From Clavelina lepadiformis (lineage: Eukaryota; Chordata; Ascidiacea; Aplousobranchia; Clavelinidae): a stretch of 64,000 nucleotides of DNA. The stretch is taken from the NCBI RefSeq assembly GCF_947623445.1, contig NC_135245.1:5153501-5217500 (forward strand), in the 5' to 3' direction. Positions 13,301-26,241 of this stretch are shown here, one piece after another. Below the pieces are notes generated by a model. It had not been told where the DNA came from. It saw only the letters and a program-made list of their open reading frames with translations, and did not search any database. The position numbers and the translations under genes are program-made. Each line of letters starts with the position of its first letter. Position 1 is the stretch's first letter.

Positions 13301-16300
13301 GATAGGAACAGACGCTTGACTCACCTTTAAACGACTAATTGAAAATGAAATATTAACTAGACATTCCTGGGAGCCGTTTCTCTTTTATGCAGCATGCTCA
13401 TCATGATTGCAGTCAAGGCGTCTCTTTTCCTAATCTGTACATTTAGATTTCTCATGTAAAAATGCGCAGTTTTTGATTGTCAGTATAGTTTTAGAGCTCG
13501 GTGTCGACCAAGACCATTTATGATTTCATGAGCAGCAAAATGGATAAAGGTTCGTAATTTAGGTTTTTGGAGAAAATAATGCCTCTTGCATAATGCAGAA
13601 GCCTCTTTTATTTAATCTCTTATCCGTTACCATCACTCAGTAAAATGGAAAAAAAAGGTTTCCATTCTATTTTAAACATCCTCAGGGGGGAAGTTATCAG
13701 TCTTATCAACATATCTGTTCTGCGGTGGTGTAATTGCTCTGTCGCCTTATGTCGTCGATTCGTTGGAAAAAGTTTTTGAATTCTTTTTACTTACTCGACG
13801 TCCGCTTTGGTTTATTACCGAAGCCGTTTACCGCTATTGCTCACTTCAGTGTCGACAGTTCGTGTTTTAAGAAAGCGCTGAATTTCTGCATAATGGCCAT
13901 AAATGTCAATGCTGTTAAGCACAAGTTGTCGCCAGGTTTTAGTTTTCTTAAATCGTTTGCAAATGGTACTTATCAACTGAGACGCTAAATTACAGGCAAA
14001 CCATTTTTGGGAACGATTTCACGCAGTTCGTATGTAGCCTGCCGCTCAAGAACAAAGCAATCGTCGTTCCCTACATATGATAAAGAATTCCTCTTCGCAG
14101 AAATCTTATCGATGGAGCGTAAACTTGATAGTTTTATCTGATTATTATCCACAAAAACACCTGAAACTATAAGCTGCAAATTTAGTTATTCTATATAGCC
14201 TTTTGATGTATTCACGGTTACGATAAACGGGGTCGATGATCGAACGGATTTTTGCTTATTAGTCTTGGAAATTATATAGCTTCGAAATAGTTTTTATGGG
14301 AGTGGTGTCTAAAGTTTCAAACTTTTGTGGTTTTCCTCCAAGTTGTTGATGAACACATTGCCACATTAATAAGTATGAGTCACTGAGATAATTGACAGAC
14401 AAAAATGCCAACACGAAGTGTGTTGACAAACAGGCAAAAGTTTACGACAGCTACATGAGTAAAACAATGCTTCAAAATCACGAGCAATTTCGAAATTAAT
14501 AATCCAGCAGCGACTCTAATAAGGCGATAAAATTATAATGACGCAATATAGAAGGAAAGCAAGATCAAGGTCAAATGAGTCCAAACGAGCCTGAGCAAAC
14601 TGAATTCAATTCTTTGTAGTGAAAAAAGACGCCGATTTAAAACTAGGTAGCGTGTCATTTTAGCTGGTTATTGCATAGCAGTGCTCCATGCTGAGTGTTT
14701 AGGGTTTGTATAAACCTGAATAAGACAGACGGTTATGGTTGTTAGGAAACTGATTTGTGGAGATCACGCTTTCGTCCTGCAACTTGACAACAAGTGATTC
14801 GGAGGCAGTGACGTGGCGTCTCGTTTACGTTTTTTTTTTTGGAAAAATTTGTCCCAGCTTTGCGGGGTTCGTACTGTATAGAAGCTTAACCCCATCGACC
14901 CGTAGGTTTAACTCATGATGTGAAGTTTGTTTACGAGTTGTTTGTCTGTCGATGTCGGTCGTACCATATAGCTCGTTTTTCTCGTATTACTTCTCAGAAA
15001 TTTACTTGCATTTTTACAACTTGCCACTTACCTGGAACAAAACACATGAAAAAATGTGGAGGACATACGACAGATGTTTCAGCTGTATTTTTATTCAAAG
15101 AAAGGCCAGGTTATATAGGTGAAAGTCATGTATCATACATCAAGGATGTTGTTATCAGCAAGCCGTAGACACGATTACGTGACAAATTACGGTCGGTTAC
15201 AAGAAGATAATATCAAAATGAAGGCGGCTTATGTTTTCGTCATAGGACACTCACGGATCAGATGTAAATAAACTGGTGTAACGTGAGTTTGCCAGAAGCA
15301 GTGTTCTGTTGGTTGAGCATCGCGATAAACCCGCTTGCTTATGCGAGTACGTCACCGTATGGTTAAAACTTCTTCCTATCTGCCAGCATTTGTTCCGCTT
15401 ATCATTTCTCAAGAACATATAAGTACCAGTGAATAGCGTTTCGTAGAACCGATTGGCAATTTACTTTTGTGTAGTTATCGGGTGTAGTTTACCCTCACGA
15501 TTATAAAGCTAACAGCGTCTCATAGGGTTCGATATCGGCAAAATGTAAGCTTGTGTGACCGCATGATTGAATTACTCATAAACAAAGGCATTTACTTTGT
15601 TGACTGGCATTGTCGTGCTACTGAGAGTGAAAAGAGTTTAACGCAGAACAATTTCTCATGCTAAACCAAGCTAATTTTCCGCCTGACGGAATTTTCGAGT
15701 GAAATTAGCAACGATTTTGCGTCTGTTTTTGTCTAAACGTTTATAAGTAAAGGTCAAAAGTAGAAGGAAAGATAAGAAAACGTTACGAGTAAAATGAGTT
15801 AGTTGTTCGGTTGCGCGGTTTTTAACTGCAGTAATTTAACCTAAACCCCCTTAAGCAGGCGGCTGGTCTAGGATGTAGTGTACTAGACATCGAAAAAACG
15901 CAGAATCAATAAAAGGTTTTACGTAAATTAGTTTTTACGTTTACAAACAAAATCTTAAAGTGTTTGAAAATATGAAAATTATTGGATTTCGTGCAAGGAC
16001 ATAAGTACGTAGTCCATTGGTCCAAGATAACAATTAATTACGTGCGGATTACGCCGGAATGCACCTGTGGTTAAGCCAAGTTATGCTTTTATCTCTTGCA
16101 GTGAGAAGTGAATCAGAGCACATCACTTGTTAAAAGGTTGTTTTGCAAACAAACTGGTATCTTTGCCTGAAGTAATTATCAAGCGAGCGGTGAAATACAT
16201 AGATTTAGGAGCTGCCTCAGCGGTACTTCGTTTGGCTTTTAACGGTGCAAAAGCGGACATGCAACGCGTTTAGTTGGTTAATTAATAACTAGGCTGTACA

Positions 16301-16955
16301 CCGTACAGTAAAGGCGCTTGTTTCTTTATTAAGTTTATTGTATACAATTCAGGTTTCCGTTTTTGTTTTGCGATGCATCAAACGTGAAGTGATGATTTTG
16401 CAAGCATAGGCTATTCACTACTGTTTGACAAGGGTAGATTCCGATTTGATAACTTGGCGTTATCGATTTAGGATGAAGATTTACTTTTTGAAAGGGTTAT
16501 TGACAAAGATTTAAAAGATTAGTTCTGAAAAGTCCATAAGGTCTAGCTAGCCTGATTTTGAATGAACCCTTCAAGCTGCATATGGCGCGTTAATGCGATT
16601 TCCGTTTGACCAATTGTGCGCGCTCTACTGTAAATTGAGTCAGCGGTTATGCAAGCGATGTTACATGAAAGTTGATTCAACTTGTGTTGAGACTGGGAGG
16701 CGTAACAAAGTTTGTTACGGAAGTGATTAGCTCTAGTGAATACAATGGCAAGCAACAGACCTTAAGACGTGGCGTAATTACTAATCCATCTACTATTTAC
16801 TAGGGGAGATGCATTAAAATTTTTAGGATATATTTTAAATCTTTCTGTGGCTGAAAATCGAAAGAACGAAGATATCTTGAGTGGGAAATTATGTTTTAGC
16901 GTTGTATTTCTGTATATCAGCAAGTTTCTTATGACCAGAGCGTTCTTACCAGACA

Positions 16956-19617
16956 ATGGCGGTCAATTTACACCTAACCACTATCGATGAAGGAATGAAA
17001 GGAAATGCTTACGATTTTCCAACGACGACTAGCGTGATCGAACACGTAGCAGAAGGGTTTACGCTCAACGATACCGACAGCATTGACCACAACCATCCTC
17101 CAGTTGAACATAGCCTTTTTGAGGTAAGCAGCATGGGAAATCGTAAGCTTTTGTCCAAATCTAAGGTTCTGACTTCTTTGAGCAAACACGTAAAAATAGT
17201 TTGTTTAGTCTATGTCCAAATCCCAGCCTTTGTTTCACTGCATACACAATTGACGAGGGTTTTGATTAATTATTCAAGCATACGACATTCTCTAACACGT
17301 TGCATTTAGAAACATCCGCTCTGCAGTGTTGTTTTTCAAAACGTCATATATATAAATGCACAAGGCGTCAAAACTTCGCCTTGTACATGACCATGTACTG
17401 AAAATGACTGGCTTAGCATGGGAACTCTAACTCCGTCTGAACTGAATCTGCCAGAAAACTGACAAAAAGTTACCTTAATTATCCTAATAATGTAATCGGC
17501 CTCTAATGTGTGTCATATAACTGTGGGTTCCTTTCTTATTACTGATGTGTTAGCGAGTGGACAATATTGTAAAGACCAAAGAAGGAACATTGTGGAATAG
17601 CGCTTGCAAATATGTGGTTGAAACAGGTTCAAATCCAAAACAACTTTACACAAATTGTTCGGTACTATTCCTATACGTCATTTCATGTAGTTTCTGCTTT
17701 GACATTACTTCACCCTGAGTTTCCCGGTGTTTACTCTAAGCGGAAGGTATCCCAGTTATGCGATTGCAATTGCTGTCAACAACCCTCGTTAAAGACGTGC
17801 CCAATTGACCACTTTCTTGCCAAATGTCACTAGGCGCATAGATTTGAAATTATTCGCTCGTTTTGTATTACGTATTTGAAGTTGACATGTTATCGACGTC
17901 ATAATACCACGCATGATGAGGTCAGAATGTATAACGTCATTGTTTGCTTTTGCTTCAGGTTATCATTATTGGAATCTTCGCGGTCATTCTGATGACAGTC
18001 ACGGTGATAGGCAATTTCTTGGTCATCGCTTCCTATAAAGTTAATCGCCGCTTGCAGACGGTCAACAATATGTTTCTGGTCAGCTTGGCCTGTTCTGACC
18101 TGGTCATCGGACTGGTATCGATGACTTTCTACCCGATTTACATCATCACAGGAAAATGGCTGTTCGGAGAAATCCTGTGCGATATTTGGCTCTGTATTGA
18201 CTATACCCTGAGCATGGCGTCGGTTTGCAACCTCATGTTGATATGCGTGGACAGATATCTATCGGTCACGCGCCCTTTCACTTACCGTGCAAAGCGTACC
18301 CGAAGCCGGGCACGGATATTTATTGTCGCTGCCTGGCTGTTTTCTTTTTTGCTGTGGTCGCCAGCGATCATCATTTGGCCACGAGTCCGAACGGATAGGA
18401 CCGTCGCGGAAGGCTCATGCTCCATTGCGTTTATTGAGGATGACATTGCTATTACCGTTGTGACGGCGGTCATTGCGTTTTACCTGCCCGTTACTGTGAT
18501 GTGCATTTTGTACGGACTTATCTACAGGGAAACGAAAAAATGTTCTCAATATCTAGAATACTTGAAAAATTACCGCAAGTCTCGGACGACCAGTATTGCA
18601 TCGCCGTTTTTAGGCCTACGAAAACGAAGCCAACGCTTGTCGACACCTCACGATGCATCCCCCCGCGGATCGCCATCGCCCAGCCGAATTGTTAGCCCTC
18701 TCTTCACGGCCGAAAGTGACAATCGTTCCCGAATGAACTCATTTTCGCTGTTTCAGTTTAGAAAGTCAGTGTCGGACAGTGTTGGCAAGCCTGAAGGTCG
18801 TTCCCGGTCACAATCTTCCGCATCAAGACTGGGTGTTGGACATGTCCATGGAGATCAGCGTGTGATCGAATATGACAACAAAAACAGGTCCTGCGATGAA
18901 ATAAGCAGCGTAGATGCTCAGTCATGTCGGATGGAACAAAAAGCAGCCGGTAGCAGGTTGTCACCAGCCAAAATAGCCGGGGCCATTGATGCCAAACTTA
19001 AGCTACGTGGCTCCAGAAATTCGCGTGATGATGAACAACAGTCACACTCCAGTGAACCCGACAGCGACAACCCTTTGCTTTCAAAGCAGCTATGCACACA
19101 AAGCAATAGCGAGCCGACAAGCATTTACTGTCGGACGCGGCTTGCAAGCCAGATCAATGGTGTAAAATTTCAAGGGGATTCGAACGCGGATCCCAATAAC
19201 GAAAGTTACCGCCAACGTTCAGCAAGTACAACCGGTAAAATACCTTCGAGCGAACGAAAAGCCGGCAAGACTTTAAGTGCCATTTTACTGGCATTTCTTA
19301 TCACCTGGTTACCGTACAACGTGTGCGTGGTCTATAAGGCGTTTTGTGACTTTTACGAACGTTCAGACGGTAGTTGTGCAAATCACGTTCCTGTCATAGT
19401 GTGGAACACATCCTACTACCTTTGCTACATCAACTCGACCGTTAATCCGTTTTGTTTCGCTCTGTGCAATAAAACGTTTCGTGAAACCTTCAAGCAACTC
19501 CTACACTGCCGAAGAAGATCAAATGTTAACCTTGATTTTCCTACCAGCAGGCAGTGCAAAGGGACAAATCGTTTTCTTTTAACCCAGGCGTCTTCATCTT
19601 CCACCAAGAGTGGTTAA
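16956..19617 (+). CDS. CHRM: Muscarinic acetylcholine receptor (class A GPCR)
   Basis: Two exons, 16956-17123 and 17959-19617, phase 0 junction; 608 residues. The start ATG (context ACAATGG) has an in-frame TGA at 16932. Muscarinic receptors are plasma-membrane G-protein-coupled receptors for acetylcholine. The 56-residue extracellular N-terminus has one N-glycosylation site (NDT). Seven membrane segments are visible: Asn75 (1.50), Asp103 (2.50), Cys130 (3.25), ligand-binding Asp137 and Tyr138 (3.32/3.33), DRY 154-156, the muscarinic TM5 signature AFYLP, TM6 TWLPYN with its Tyr-Asn pair, and TM7 LCYINSTVNP, all family hallmarks. The third intracellular loop is about 240 residues, Ser/Arg-rich, as in vertebrate M1-M5, and ends AGKTLSAILL before TM6. 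Two odd residues: Met142 at 3.37 (Asn in vertebrate subtypes) and NPFCF in place of NPxxY (Phe556). Subtype cannot be assigned by eye. Confidence 0.94.
17124..17958 (+). other. Intron of the muscarinic receptor
   Basis: An 835-nt intron with donor GTAAGC and acceptor TTGCTTCAG. It splits the N-terminal tail from TM1, immediately before the conserved aromatic/aliphatic start of TM1. No element or ORF of note was seen inside. Confidence 0.8.
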
Positions 19618-19789
19618 GAGTAAATACCGTAACCACCTGCGCTCTTAGTTTTAATCTTTTATCCCTATCTACTTTCTTTGAATACATTGCTTGTGAGTAT
19701 TGCCATTGCTAAATGGGGTGATAACGACTTGATTTTACCTGATTGAAAGTGTTTTACCAAGTAACTATACATATTGCGGTTTATATCCC

Positions 19790-19795
19790 AATAAA
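19790..19795 (+). terminator. Candidate polyadenylation signal of the muscarinic receptor
   Basis: AATAAA about 170 nt downstream of the stop. It lies between inverted 11-nt arms (TGCGGTTTATA at 19775-19785 and its complement at 19850-19860) that could form a stem in the 3' UTR or its flank. Confidence 0.5.
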
Positions 19796-22700
19796 ACCGA
19801 TATAAGGTGTAGCCATGTTTACAGGCATTTGCAACAAAAGTTTCTCCTGTATAAACCGCATATTCGTTCTTTTGAAAATGTGACTGCGTCTTAGGCGCTC
19901 AGGTAGCGCTATATACACTGTACAAGTACTGTATACAGATTTTTTTCTGTATTTTCATATACTAATCTGCTTTCCTAACTACCTCTTTCTTGCCTGCCTA
20001 AGTTATTTGTGTGGTATTTTGGGAGTGTGTAAGTCGTTTCACTTTCTTTGTGGCGGCTGAAGTTTGGTAAATTGGCAACTATTCACAAAAGCGAAGTGAT
20101 AACGAGTGTATTCGTCAATGAATAATCTGGGTAAAATTCATTTCAGTTATATACATATTAGTAAAGTATTCTTGTATACATGTACAGTGAACTACAAAAT
20201 CCATGAAGGTGTTAGGAGTCAGTTTTATGTATATCATTTTAATTGACGATGATGGTATTAAACTCTGTCATCACCAAGCATATTTTTGCCGATCATTACT
20301 GCATTGTGCTTTGAATGATTTTTGCTACATTTGATTGGCATGCAAGGATTTTTGCGCAGTGTAATAAACTTAATCGATGTTCATCATCGATTTTCACAAT
20401 TTCTATCTCATGTTTATGCCATTGCTCAATGGTTACATGTTGAATGCATTACAGTTCATGCAATATACGTATATTATGAAAAAGTATGACCAAGCTTGCA
20501 AAGATAGCAGTCGTTTTGGTTTCTCAAGGTCGCTTTTGCGTAGTAGCCGGTGTGTTGGAAATATTTTGTCTACGCTACATTTATCTGAGTGTAAGCAGCT
20601 GGTTTGCTTGCTATAACATCACGTTTATACGCATTTTGACATTTACCTTGTACATCATTTCGTTTTCTTATCTAGCAGATCCACTTTAATCCGCTTGTAA
20701 CTTATATTGGTATGATTTAATTGCAATGCTTGAGGGGATTTCCAAACCTATTAACGTAACGAATTTTCCTTGGCTTATGTATGCTATGTAGATATAGCAC
20801 TATCAATAAGCATTGCTGACATTTTATAGATTATTATTTTTACTTCGGTGTATTTTGTTGTTGTTTTCCTTTGTTTCTTTAAATGCAAGCTTTTAAAAAG
20901 CCGTGTATGATGTTCTAAGTTCGTTTTCTAGTTTTAAATACACAAACGTATAATTATTGTGAAATAACTTGTACTGTGTGCTCATTTCAATGCATGAAGC
21001 TGCACAGTTAATCCAGTGCAATCAGACTCCCGGATAATACATAGTACGCAAGGAGGACAGACGTATCAAGGAAAAACGTTAAACAAGTTCCAAAAGTTCT
21101 CCACAATAAACCAACTTGACCTAGCTCAAAAAGCTTCCACTGTTAAGTAAAGAACCCATCCCGATAGGTGAAAATCACGTCGCCAACATTATTACCCGGT
21201 ACGATGAAAGGATTCTTTGTCAATCACCAACCTCGAGGGATCTTGATAGACCGGATAACTAGATTAAGACAGAAATTACGTTTTCGGTGACTACCTTACG
21301 AAAACGTGCCTTCATGACTATAGGCCTGTTCGGTCTGATTTTGCTAAGTCCGACTTAGTTGATACCCGGTACTCCTCAAACCGCCAGCGTTACGCGTATA
21401 AAATTTGGCCTTGTGTTGACCTATCAGTATCCTATTTGATATTGAAAGTAACTTTGTACTTCATTCTTCACAAAACCGTTAGACTTAAACGGCTTAACAA
21501 AAGGCCAACTAGAGATCCAGCCTAATCTTGAGATTCCAGTAATCTTAAGAGTTTTGAGACTTCGTCCATGATCTGCTGCGTTTTATTTTTATCACAATAC
21601 AAATGACATTACGAGAGCGACGTTTACGTATTTAATGTTGCACACAATATACATTATCCAAGGACAGACAAAATTTCAGACCAAGAACCCACCCTGACTT
21701 ATAAAGAGCCCAAATGAAATGACTGAGATTTATAGAATTCACAAAACTGAAAGCTTTATCGAACGCTTTCACATGAGAACATTTTTATCACCGCAAAAAT
21801 ATGAGTGTGTTGTAGCTAGAAGATAGGCTTATGTGTATCTGATTTACGTACACTGCTGCACTGATTAAATAAATCTCACGCTGCGTGATCCGATTGGGGC
21901 CACCATAATTTAATGTGTCTAGGTTTTTGTACGTAAATGCTTTTGTGTTATTCCCAAGGCGTTTCGATTTCAATTTTCATTAACCGGGTTTTTCAAGCCA
22001 TTATAGGAGAAATACACGCGCCCTATTTACGTCACGAAAACGTTAAAATGTGCGACTAAAATAACCTTGTTTTTGTTATTTTGACAGAATGAAAACGACA
22101 CAGAATGAGATAACTACTGATAATAATAATCTAATCTACCGGTTCATGACACTGCCAGTTCGTGATATTGCTCGCGTTTTTGTTTGAAACAAAAAACAGT
22201 TTTCTTAAAAATAACCATTGGAACCACTCGTTGTAGCATTGCACCGATTGTTTAGGCAACAGTTGGTGTAGGGATCTAAAAGTTAATTAGTACACTCTAA
22301 AGAGCAAAAGCTTCGCTTGAATACGGAAGCGTTGCAACTCAAGTGTAAAATAACTCAATTTATCGAAGAAGTTAAACTACAGCGGCCTAAAATGAGACAA
22401 AATTTGGGGCACACATAGCACAGACGTCGGCGGCTAAACGTAATTAGAGGCAAAATGCGAATTTTAAATGCTAAGCAATTTTAACGTCGGCGAAAAATGA
22501 ATAATAACGTTGTAGGCCTAATGCCTTGTATAGATACAATCTATAGTTTATTTTGAGATACTGTAACAGCTCATCTCAACGGTGAAAAAAATTCACGTAA
22601 TGCAAATTGAAAAGGTCGTTTGCAAACATAATAACATTGAAGCGCCCGGCGTAACGTAAACTATGGACATAATGCCTTTTCAAAGAAAGGGTGCTTATAC

Positions 22701-23480
22701 AAAATTGGCTTTTTTTTATCGATAAATTCTACGGAGCCAACTTTCGAAATCTTTTTCTTGTTTTTAATACAAAAATAGCATTTAACGACTGCAAAACATT
22801 CATATTTTTATTGCTATCACATAGCAACAAACCAGCAAACGATTTCAAATGTTACCGGTAACTCGGTATATATTAAGTATATAATATATATTACTTATAA
22901 GTACCGCGTATTATGATTATAGGCTTATGTAGTCTGTCGCAACATACGTTTTCATAATAAACACGATGAACGGTCGAAGATGATAAATGATCACATGAAT
23001 CAATAATAAATACTTCATTTTAAACTGAAGTATGATGGCATTTGTCGCATGTCCCAAAACTTTCAACTCTATGATAAAGGCCTTTAAACAATAAAAGCAT
23101 AGGTTCTCCTGTTTTCCATATTTTTTATCAATGAAAATATCCACTATATAGGATTGTTCAAAATGGTGCAACAATATAGCAAATAAAATTTTTTGTAAAA
23201 ACGGACGCAACAAATATAGAAAATTTTGTGCACTTTTTCGTATTTAGTTAAGACACTTCCCCTTTTAATTTTCGCAGTGAACACACAATCACAATCAATT
23301 TTTAACGGTTACCACAGTAACGCGTTTTCGCCAAAATAATGACGGTACTTTTTATAAGTTGATTTACTGTGTTGGCTCAGCATATCTGCGACTTTCAACA
23401 AGATATTGCGTAAGCTACTAACGTGTTTTCTGCTTCTTAAAAAATAAGTTATTCATATAGAATTATAGACAATAAATATA

Positions 23481-24093
23481 CAGTCGACTCCGCTTAATTC
23501 GGACACTTTGGTTCCGCTCACTTTTGGCCGAATTAAGCGGAGAAACGGCTTTGTCCGAATTAAGCGGAACATCAATTGTTCGTTTCATGGTCATGCATAA
23601 AGGCAAAAAACGCATTTAAAATACTGTAGTGTTGCGTAATAAATGAATTGCAGCTGCGCTATACTGCAGTAACTGGCACTGATCGCATAAAACGTCTTCG
23701 TTTACTTTAGTGAGCAATTTCAATTTTCGTGCTAAACTTTTCTGTACAATTTTGTCCTACAAGATGGACGCAATTGTACCCAAGTAAAAGCGACTATGAA
23801 GCTGGCACGGCGTTATATGAGTTCATTGTCGATTGTTACTGCATGGATCGTCATTGTTTCACCATAATCACTCATAATGCAATTGCATCTTGTCTTAAAA
23901 CGAACGAAGTACTGTTTATTGTGTCATAACCTAACGATGGAATTGCGAACCTGTGTCCGAATTAAGCGGAGAATTGTCCGAATTAACAGGATTTTTTTAC
24001 GTTCAATTTTTACTTTTGTTCCGTTCCTGAGCATTTTGGCCGAATAAAGCGGTTGTCCGGGTTATCCGGTGTCCGAATTAAGCGGATTCGACT
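23481..24093. mobile_element. MITE, Tc1/mariner (pogo/Tigger-like), copy 1
   Basis: The element begins CAGTCGACTCCGCTTAATTC and ends with the near-complement ending GGATTCGACTG, flanked on both sides by TA (23479-80 and 24094-95), the target duplication of Tc1/mariner elements. Termini starting CAGT resemble pogo/Tigger ends. The motif TCCGAATTAAGCGGA recurs internally near both ends (subterminal repeats). At 613 bp with no transposase frame, it must have been moved by a transposase supplied elsewhere. Confidence 0.85.
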
Positions 24094-25511
24094 GTAATCG
24101 TGTTAAAATTTGAATTTGAATCATATGATTCTTGAATTCCTCTCAAAACAAAACAAAAGCGTAATAAACCTGGTATTGATGATATTAGATACGAGTTTGC
24201 TTCAGTACAAATTAGCTCAAACATACAAGTTTAAACTGCGTAGTGGAAAATGACAAAATACAAATTGATCGTTTTAAAGTTTGCCTTTTTGGTCAAACCA
24301 TGTAATCACCGTACTAAATCACAGGCGACCCCAACCCGTTTATAGGGAGAATCAATCATTATTTCGGTCTAGAAATTCAAAGTCACTCAGAATTATATTA
24401 CAGCCTGGTAGGCCTATGCTATGTGGAAAACAGGCTATTACTAAACATATTATGTGTAACAAAACACCGTAAATTGTTTTGTAAAGTAAACTTTATGGTG
24501 AATGTAACCATCAATGACAGTACTATAGACGCCAACTTTTCTATGGTTTAATGGATCTTTGGAAAACACGTTGTAATGTTTCACACACAATGAATCGCCT
24601 CAATTATCTGAACATTTAAGCCGAACTAAGTAGCAATTTTCCAGATAGTCAAACGCAGCAAAAATGCGTTGCTGTAAACGTGATATAAATGCTTTGTGGG
24701 CAGTGTGATCTAAATTATGTGGTTTGTTTGCTTCAAGAAAAAATACATATTTGGACCGCTGTTGAAAAGATCTCTATCGATATCGGTTAACATGTACTTT
24801 TGTCGCTTTGAGGCGGAAAAACACGTTCAAAATTACGAAAAACGAAAAACAATTATGTTACCATACAAGGCACGAAACCTGTGAAACATCTGAGTCACGT
24901 GATAGCAAGTCAAAATAGCAACACGACAAACATAATTCATGATGTGCCGAAAGCGTATACAGTGCAACAATTAACTAAGTTAATCAATAACACTAAGCCG
25001 CAACAAGTTTTTAAGTGTAAGAGCGCAAGATCTTTTTGATTGCGTCGATTCCTAATTTTATCACCGGATTGTAATTTTGCAAAAACAGACGTTTACACCT
25101 GTTGTTATTTTGTAAAACCTGCAGCATAACAAAATTCTTCAGTGTTACAAAACATTCAGTCAAGCCTATTGATAAGAATTGCTATATGCGATAACGTTGC
25201 AATTTTTCAAACTTGAAACGCCGAATGACATAAACTCATACTTAACTAGACGAACTGCGTTTGTAACTATATCTACCCTAAATTACAGCCAAAGGCAACG
25301 ACACGGCCGACGAACAAGAAAGTTTCAAATAAGTGCAGGATAAATGGTAAGCTAAGCTTAAAAGTCGATTATTATAAGTCATTGATTTTAAAGCTATAGT
25401 TGAAAAGTTTGTGATAATTCCTCGCGAAGTAAACAAGATACGTTTTGCCTATCAAGTTGGAAAAAGACCTAGAAGCCGAAAATATTTTCAATGTAAACAT
25501 TAGCGCGGAAG

Positions 25512-25760
25512 TTGACTTGTTATGTAAAAACTGATGATTCCGTAGTTGGTCATTCTAAGAACTGTGCCCTCAAAAGTGTTCAAGATCGCAAAATGCTTTT
25601 CAGTTCGAGCGCCCAAGCACTCACGAAGGAAAACAGACAAAATTCCAGTGAAAATATGACTTCACGTTGCACAAAGTCCTCATTGGATGAAGAAATTACG
25701 TCAAAACTGACGTTGAATGACATACAAAGGGCATTGTTAAAGACTGAACTTGTCAAATGA
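25512..25760 (+). CDS. Doubtful ORF, unknown
   Basis: An open frame ending TGA at 25758-25760. It has no ATG near its 5' end; the first Met codon is at 25593, so it would need an upstream exon. Its last ~55 residues are hydrophilic and Ser/Lys/Glu-rich, with codon use that looks less random than the flanks. I recognise no family. It could be a terminal exon of a small plus-strand gene, or chance. Confidence 0.2.
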   Translation: MTCYVKTDDSVVGHSKNCALKSVQDRKMLFSSSAQALTKENRQNSSENMTSRCTKSSLDEEITSKLTLNDIQRALLKTELVK

Positions 25761-25846
25761 ACGTAAAATGTTATAGCACACATAAGCAGTTAACCAATGT
25801 GTAAAACGGTACTAGAGGTCATTGCTATCAAAACGCGTATAATAAC

Positions 25847-26107
25847 ATGTGGTCACAATGCCAAAAAAGCGGCAACTTGAAGAAAGGCTTAATCCGTAAT
25901 AAGATGGATAAGCGGGTCATCCGCCAGGTAGTGATTAATGTTTTGCGGGGAGTGGCAATGGCCAAATTAGATGTTGTACCGCAATTGCGACAAGCCGGTA
26001 TCTATGACACCTCAACGAATCTGACCCGTGTCAAAAACACTTCACTGGCTATATGCACCAGTTCAATGTTTAACGCGTCACAAAAACGCCTAAGACGTAA
26101 TGCCTAA
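25847..26107 (+). CDS. Doubtful ORF, unknown
   Basis: An ATG-started frame of 86 codons with a basic, helix-like composition (MDKRVIRQVVINVLRG in the middle) and a higher GC content than its surroundings. An alternative ATG at 25859 opens a second frame that starts MPKKRQLEER and closes quickly. The frame contains CAGGTAGTG, a possible donor. No homologue comes to mind. It lies just downstream of the ADSS 3' end on the opposite strand. Confidence 0.2.
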   Translation: MWSQCQKSGNLKKGLIRNKMDKRVIRQVVINVLRGVAMAKLDVVPQLRQAGIYDTSTNLTRVKNTSLAICTSSMFNASQKRLRRNA

Positions 26108-26235
26108 TGCAATGTTTCGGAAATAGCAAGTCCAATTACGTCACGACGACAACGGGGCGTTATTTGGTAAACTCCGACTATTGTTTTGCGGTATCGACCT
26201 GCTGAAAACAGAGCATTTGTTTTTCAACTCAGTTA

Positions 26236-26241
26236 TTTATT
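26236..26241 (-). terminator. Possible ADSS polyadenylation signal
   Basis: TTTATT on the plus strand, i.e. AATAAA in the ADSS direction, about 510 nt past the stop. It is the first canonical hexamer I noticed on that strand; unproven. Confidence 0.3.

Larger units (their letters stand above)
7053..16955. other. Ten-kilobase region without a recognisable gene
   Basis: Lies between SPRTN and the muscarinic receptor, both on the plus strand, so it may hold receptor 5' regulatory DNA or non-coding first exons. Contents noted: a TGACGTCA palindrome at 7714-7721, another at 12672-12679 in a stretch rich in ACGTCA half-sites (12520-12680), a GAAACTATAGTTTC palindrome at 7432-7445, and one long minus-strand ORF at 9917-10399 listed separately. 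No transposon ends with matching target duplications were found. Confidence 0.55.

Noticed and set aside
22853..22910. AT-rich palindromic patch as a possible origin or transposon tip
   Set aside because: Simple TATA-type alternation; no paired terminus or target duplication found.
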